9,015 bases of DNA, from NCBI GenBank assembly GCA_018816605.1, contig JAHIVS010000597.1:1-9015 (forward strand). The letters run 5' to 3'. The DNA comes from Pseudomonadota bacterium (GTDB lineage: Bacteria > Desulfobacterota > Desulfobacteria > Desulfobacterales > Desulfobacteraceae). The translations under genes were made by a program, and so were the position numbers. How positions within the stretch are numbered: the stretch's first letter is position 1; each line of letters starts with the position of its first letter. Under the pieces are notes generated by a model. It saw only the letters and a program-made list of their open reading frames with translations. It had not been told where the DNA came from and did not search any database. Below, piece after piece: positions 5,657 through 9,015 of the stretch.

Positions 5657-6517
5657 TCACCCCTTTGCCTTTCTTGCGGTCAGATACACGTTGGCCGTAA
5701 AAATCAAAAAGGCCCCGGTCCAGCCGGACAGGGACAGGGAAGCATCCATGGCAATGAAGGGGCCCAGCATGGCTGCCAGCAAAATCCGGGTGGAGGAGAT
5801 AATCCCCCCCTCAATGGCCGTGACATATTTGAACCCAAGGGTAAAAAGGTATTGACCGGCAATGGCAATGGCAGAGCACCAGAACAGATAGGAAAATTCT
5901 CCGGCAGAGGGGAGGCGCATCTGGTCATAAAAAAGACAAAAAACAATCAGGGTGCCCAGGCCGAACATGAAAAAAAGAGTGGTATGGGTATCATGGACCT
6001 TACGAGACAGGTTCAGGACCATGATGGCAACAGCAGCACTGATGCCCGATGCCAGTCCCCACAAGGAATTAAAATCAAAGGACAGTTTGTCCGGTGCCAA
6101 GATCAGCCAGACCCCGGCAAAGGCGATCAGGACAATAAAAACAGCCACAGGGTCCTGGCGATCCTTAAAAAAAATCCATGAAAACAGGGTAATAAACAAG
6201 GGGTAGGTCATGTTTAAAATATTGGCCTGGCTGACCGAGGTCAGCTCAACCCCCTTGAAAAAACAATACACTGCCATGCAATTTCCAATGGCGCGACCGA
6301 TGAGCAGACGCTTTTTGACAATCCTTATTTTATACCGCCCGATGCCCATGACCAGCAACACTGTTGCAAACCCCATGGCAAAACGGGCAAAGGTGAACAG
6401 GGAAGAATCAATTTGAAGCCCTGCCATGCTGGACCATTTAATGATCACAGTGGCAAGATAAAAACAGAATGCCGAACCGAACACGGCCAGGCACCCCAGG
6501 GCGGTTTTGGTGTCCAT
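5657..6517 (-). CDS. EamA/DMT-superfamily membrane transporter
   Basis: The 286-residue protein is almost entirely hydrophobic, with ten predicted helices (roughly 7-27, 38-60, 71-90, 98-117, 123-141, 150-170, 179-197, 208-228, 236-256, 263-281). These form two repeats of five, the EamA layout of the drug/metabolite transporter superfamily. The end of helix 4 (FFKDR, 116-120) resembles the conserved acidic-basic ending of that helix in EamA proteins, and the protein finishes with a basic tail (ARKAKG). It should lie in the inner membrane; known members export amino acids and other metabolites, but the substrate cannot be told here. The ATG at 6517 lacks a clear ribosome-binding site, although a TATAAT element lies about 45 bases upstream, so the start is moderately sure. 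It diverges from tyrA, and a role in aromatic amino-acid efflux would be speculation based on that alone. Confidence 0.85.
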   Translation of the reverse strand: MDTKTALGCLAVFGSAFCFYLATVIIKWSSMAGLQIDSSLFTFARFAMGFATVLLVMGIGRYKIRIVKKRLLIGRAIGNCMAVYCFFKGVELTSVSQANILNMTYPLFITLFSWIFFKDRQDPVAVFIVLIAFAGVWLILAPDKLSFDFNSLWGLASGISAAVAIMVLNLSRKVHDTHTTLFFMFGLGTLIVFCLFYDQMRLPSAGEFSYLFWCSAIAIAGQYLFTLGFKYVTAIEGGIISSTRILLAAMLGPFIAMDASLSLSGWTGAFLIFTANVYLTARKAKG

Positions 6518-6560
6518 GGATAGTATATTTTCAGATGTTCTTAAGTTTGGGTGACCTTAA

Positions 6561-6588
6561 ATTATATCAATCATTCTTGAAATTGCAG
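6561..6588 (-). promoter_or_regulatory. Promoter candidate for the EamA transporter gene
   Basis: The minus strand has a perfect TATAAT at 6566-6561. With a 16-base spacer the -35 position reads CTGCAA, which matches only three of six consensus bases. Transcription would start near 6554, giving a leader of about 37 bases. The perfect -10 hexamer in a divergent gap of only 127 bases is the main support. Confidence 0.4.
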
Positions 6589-6603
6589 CCCTTTGGTGAT
6601 AAT
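6577..6603 (+). promoter_or_regulatory. Promoter candidate for tyrA
   Basis: TTGAAA (6577-6582) is followed after a short 15-base spacer by GATAAT (6598-6603). It overlaps the -35 region of the candidate promoter on the other strand, so the two would compete for polymerase. The spacing is suboptimal and the call is tentative. The rest of the divergent gap (6518-6644) holds nothing else I recognise; no TyrR-like box was seen. Confidence 0.3.
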
Positions 6604-6644
6604 TTAATTTGTTTTGGAGAATAATTGTGTAAAGAACATATAAA

Positions 6645-7787
6645 ATGAAAAAAGACAACAAAAACTTTTCCGATCAGATCCTTCCCCTACGGGATGAAAT
6701 TGACGCCATTGATTCAAAAATTTTGTCCCTGCTGGCCCGGCGCCAGGCCCAGGTGGAAAAAGTGGTGGCCCTGAAAAAAGCCCACAACATACCCGTATAC
6801 CACCCGGCAAGGGAAGAAGACCTGATCTCAAGGCTCCGGCTCCAGTCAAAAACCGCGGGCCTTGATCCTGACTTCATGGAAGATCTTTACCGGGTGATCC
6901 TCCGCCAGTCCCGGGTAAAGCAGACCCAGAAGATGGAACATAAAAGCGTAAAACCAGATGCCCGGGTGCTGGTCATCGGCGGTGCCGGCCAGATGGGCAG
7001 CCTGTTTGCAGGTCTTTTTGCCAAATCCGGGTATGACGTGAACATCTTAACCGAGCACAACTGGGACCAGGCCCGAAAGCTTTGCCGGGACATTGATCTG
7101 GCCCTGGTCTCTGTTCCCATCGAGCGTACTGCCCAGGTCATTGAAAAGATCGCCCCTTTTCTGCCTCCCACAGCCCTGCTGGCAGACCTGACCTCGGTAA
7201 AAACCCAGCCGGTTGCACAAATGCGCCTGCACCACAAGGGACCGGTACTGGGGATTCATCCTTTGTTCGGCCCCACCTTAAGCTGCCTGGACAAGCAGAT
7301 TGTCGTGGTCTGCCCGGGAAGGAACGAAACCGCCTGCCAATGGCTCACAGACCAGCTGGGCCTCTGGGGGGCCGTGGTGGTCGAATCCACCCCCCAAGAG
7401 CATGACCAGATCATGGAAATCGTCCAGGCTTTGCGACATTTTGCCACCTTTTGTTTCGGGGATTTTCTATGCCAGCGCCAGGCAAAACTGGCCCGGACCC
7501 TGGAATTCTCAAGCCCCATTTACCGCCTGGAACTGGGCATGGTGGGCCGGCTTTTCGCCCAGGACAGCGCCTTGTATGCGGAAATCATCTTTGCCACCCA
7601 GGAGCGGCGGGACCTGCTCAAAGAATTCATTCTCAGCCTGGGCCGGCATTTGAAAATGCTGGAAACCAATGACAAACAATTGTTCATTGACCAGTTCACC
7701 CATGTGGCCCGATGGTTCGGACCCTTCAGCGACCAGGCCATGCGGGAGTCCACCTTTCTCATCGACAAGCTCATCGAACGGTTTTAA
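6645..7787 (+). CDS. tyrA: Bifunctional chorismate mutase / prephenate dehydrogenase (T-protein)
   Basis: The 380-residue product follows the enterobacterial T-protein (373 residues) along its whole length. The N-terminal AroQ-type mutase domain (about 10-95) converts chorismate to prephenate and keeps Arg16, Arg33, Lys44, Arg56 and Glu57 at the expected spacing. The dehydrogenase domain (about 105-380) oxidatively decarboxylates prephenate to 4-hydroxyphenylpyruvate using NAD+. It shows GGAGQMG at 112-118, DLTSVK at 181-186, the catalytic His205 in GIHPLFGP, His265 in QALRHFATF and Arg294 in SSPIYRLELGMVGRLFAQD. The enzyme is cytoplasmic and commits carbon to tyrosine. The ATG at 6645 has no good ribosome-binding site (GGAGA lies about 25 bases upstream), but a TAA at 6630-6632 in the same frame leaves no upstream choice. 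No other aromatic-pathway gene is adjacent. The close match to gammaproteobacterial sequences hints at transfer, which needs a tree to settle. Confidence 0.95.
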   Translation: MKKDNKNFSDQILPLRDEIDAIDSKILSLLARRQAQVEKVVALKKAHNIPVYHPAREEDLISRLRLQSKTAGLDPDFMEDLYRVILRQSRVKQTQKMEHKSVKPDARVLVIGGAGQMGSLFAGLFAKSGYDVNILTEHNWDQARKLCRDIDLALVSVPIERTAQVIEKIAPFLPPTALLADLTSVKTQPVAQMRLHHKGPVLGIHPLFGPTLSCLDKQIVVVCPGRNETACQWLTDQLGLWGAVVVESTPQEHDQIMEIVQALRHFATFCFGDFLCQRQAKLARTLEFSSPIYRLELGMVGRLFAQDSALYAEIIFATQERRDLLKEFILSLGRHLKMLETNDKQLFIDQFTHVARWFGPFSDQAMRESTFLIDKLIERF

Positions 7788-7793
7788 GCGTTC
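7776..7793. terminator. Small hairpin spanning both convergent stop codons
   Basis: GAACG (7776-7780) and CGTTC (7789-7793) form a 5-bp stem around an eight-base loop that contains the tyrA stop; the 3' arm reaches into the stop codon of the convergent regulator gene. There is no T-tract on either side, so it does not meet the usual intrinsic-terminator pattern. It may still help separate the two converging transcripts. Confidence 0.25.
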
Positions 7794-9015
7794 AGGTTTC
7801 CCTTCCATACAATTTTAATTTTTTCAGCAACGTCTTCCGGGTGATTCCCAAGCGCCGGGCGGTTTCGCTTTTATTGCCCCCGGCAGATTCCAGGGTGGAC
7901 AAAATCGCCTTTTCCTCAATGGTGGACAAGGCAATATTTTCAAGGCCGAATCCCTGGGAAAGGTCCGGGGGATCATCGGGAATGATAAAGGAAAGATCCT
8001 GTTTGCCGATATAATCGGACCTTGCCATCACCACCCCCCGCTCAATGGCATTCATCAATTCCCTGACATTACCCGGCCATGGGTAACGGATCATGGCATC
8101 CATGGCATCCGGAGAAAATCCCTGGATGTCCCGCTTGTTCTTTCGGGAAAAGTCCCTTAAAAAATGAAGGGCCAGCTCGGGAATATCCTCGGGCCGCATC
8201 CGCAGGGGCGGGACCTCAATGGTCACCACATTGAGCCGATAGTACAGATCCTGCCTGAAACGTTTTTCTTCTGCCAGGGTTTTCAAATCCCTGTTGGTGG
8301 CGGCAATGATCCGCACATCCACGTGAATGTTCTGGTCACTTCCCACGGGGGTGATCTCTTTTTCCTGGATCACCCGCAATAGTTTGGCCTGCATGGCCAG
8401 GCTCATCTCCCCGATTTCGTCCAGGAGAATACTCCCGCGGTCTGCCTGGAGAAATTTGCCTTTTCTTTTTTTCTCCGCCCCGGTAAAGGCCCCTTTTTCA
8501 TGGCCGAACAATTCTGATTCCAGAAGGGTTTCCGTGATGGCGGCACAATTGATCCGGACAAAGGCCTGATCTTTTCTCGGGCTGTTATAATGCAGGGCAG
8601 AGGAAACCAACTCCTTGCCGGTTCCCGATTCTCCGGTAACCAGCACATTGGCTTCGGTGGGGGCCACCATGTGGATGGTATCCAAAAGGGCTCCCATGGC
8701 CGGGCTTTTGCCCAGGATGTCATGGGAGAAAACAGCCTGTTCCAGGCGGTTCTTCAGGGAGGTGTTCTCTGTCTTCAAAAAAATCCGCTCCATAACCCTA
8801 TCAACGGTCAGCCGGAGCTTGTCAAAATCAAGGGGTTTGGTCAAATAATCGTAGGCCCCTATTTTCAGGGCCTTCACCGCTGTATCCACCGACGAATAGG
8901 CGGTCATGATGATCACGGGCAATGAAGGGTTATATTCGTGGATCTGCTGTAAGGCCTCCATACCGGACATTTTCACCATCTTCATGTCCAAAAGCACCAT
9001 GTCAAAGGCCTGGGA
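7792..9015 (-). CDS. NtrC-family sigma-54-dependent response regulator, N-terminus off right edge
   Basis: The frame is open at base 9015, so the Met at 9000 is internal and the first part of the receiver is missing. Numbering the visible 407 residues from the edge, the receiver shows phospho-acceptor Asp10 (FDMVLLD), Thr38 (MTAYSS) and Lys60 (TKPLDF). The AAA+ domain has Walker A GESGTGKE (128-135), the sigma-54-contacting GAFTGA loop (175-180), Walker B ILLDE (196-200) and PWPGNVREL (312-320). A Fis-type helix-turn-helix ends the protein (about 370-407, with SETARRLGITRKTLLKKL). All parts required to drive open-complex formation at -24/-12 promoters are present, and the layout resembles ZraR/AtoC-type regulators. 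Its kinase is likely encoded upstream beyond the window; the hybrid kinase at 3378-5420 is four kilobases away and already has a receiver. The target operon cannot be inferred from this gene alone. Confidence 0.95.
   Translation of the reverse strand, partial: SQAFDMVLLDMKMVKMSGMEALQQIHEYNPSLPVIIMTAYSSVDTAVKALKIGAYDYLTKPLDFDKLRLTVDRVMERIFLKTENTSLKNRLEQAVFSHDILGKSPAMGALLDTIHMVAPTEANVLVTGESGTGKELVSSALHYNSPRKDQAFVRINCAAITETLLESELFGHEKGAFTGAEKKRKGKFLQADRGSILLDEIGEMSLAMQAKLLRVIQEKEITPVGSDQNIHVDVRIIAATNRDLKTLAEEKRFRQDLYYRLNVVTIEVPPLRMRPEDIPELALHFLRDFSRKNKRDIQGFSPDAMDAMIRYPWPGNVRELMNAIERGVVMARSDYIGKQDLSFIIPDDPPDLSQGFGLENIALSTIEEKAILSTLESAGGNKSETARRLGITRKTLLKKLKLYGRET

Noticed and set aside
5631..5659. 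Intrinsic terminator after the EamA gene (T8 on the minus strand)
   Set aside because: The only stem before the T-run is four base pairs (GAGT/ACTC) with a ten-base loop, too weak to call.
5420..6181. 253-codon plus-strand frame across the kinase start and the transporter gene
   Set aside because: It overlaps a clear ten-helix transporter on the other strand; its Gly/Gln/Lys-rich product is typical of antisense reading of membrane-protein genes.
7792..9000. Complete regulator gene starting at the ATG at 9000
   Set aside because: The frame stays open to the window edge, and the residues before that Met (SQAFD) are normal receiver sequence just before the phospho-acceptor Asp, so the true start lies outside.

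Overview
The window looks like a chromosomal segment of an anaerobic sulfate- or sulfur-reducing Desulfobacterota, most likely in or near the Desulfobacteraceae. That placement is inferred from a short siroheme sulfite reductase of the type known from Desulfovibrio and Desulfuromonas, a PAS histidine kinase whose sensor wording resembles kinases common in that group, and the dense two-component and sigma-54 apparatus. No rRNA, tRNA, IS element, CRISPR array or phage gene was seen. Most of the window is ordinary housekeeping and signalling sequence; the unusual signals are regulatory sites, small structures and one gene fossil.

Layout. (1) Bases 1-163, minus strand: the N-terminal end of an exported protein of unknown function. 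Behind it is an AT-rich 412-base divergent intergenic region with a good sigma-54 (-24/-12) match reading toward the exported protein and a sigma-70-type promoter reading toward the sulfite reductase. (2) Bases 576-2159, plus strand: an assimilatory-type sulfite reductase, then a metallo-beta-lactamase-fold hydrolase 30 bases downstream, probably one transcript. (3) Bases 2277-3020: a FabG-like short-chain dehydrogenase, followed without any gap by the remnant of an MFS transporter that is frameshifted and loses its homology after roughly 100 residues. (4) Bases 3378-6517, minus strand: a PAS-PAS hybrid histidine kinase with a C-terminal receiver and, upstream of it, a ten-helix EamA-family transporter. 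(5) Bases 6645-7787, plus strand: a fused chorismate mutase/prephenate dehydrogenase (tyrA), divergent from the transporter. (6) Bases 7792-9015, minus strand: an NtrC-type sigma-54-activating response regulator that runs off the right edge and converges on tyrA with only four bases between the stop codons.

How the genes fit together. The sulfite reductase would reduce sulfite to sulfide for biosynthesis, and the neighbouring hydrolase may act in the same physiology, although its substrate cannot be read from the sequence. TyrA makes 4-hydroxyphenylpyruvate for tyrosine. The two signalling proteins are probably not partners: the kinase carries its own receiver, and the NtrC-type regulator most likely has its kinase upstream of it, beyond the window edge. 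No coherent new multi-gene system is evident; the most testable novelties are the sigma-54 promoter with a 5'-terminal hairpin, a cysteine cluster in the kinase's first PAS domain, and the transporter fossil.
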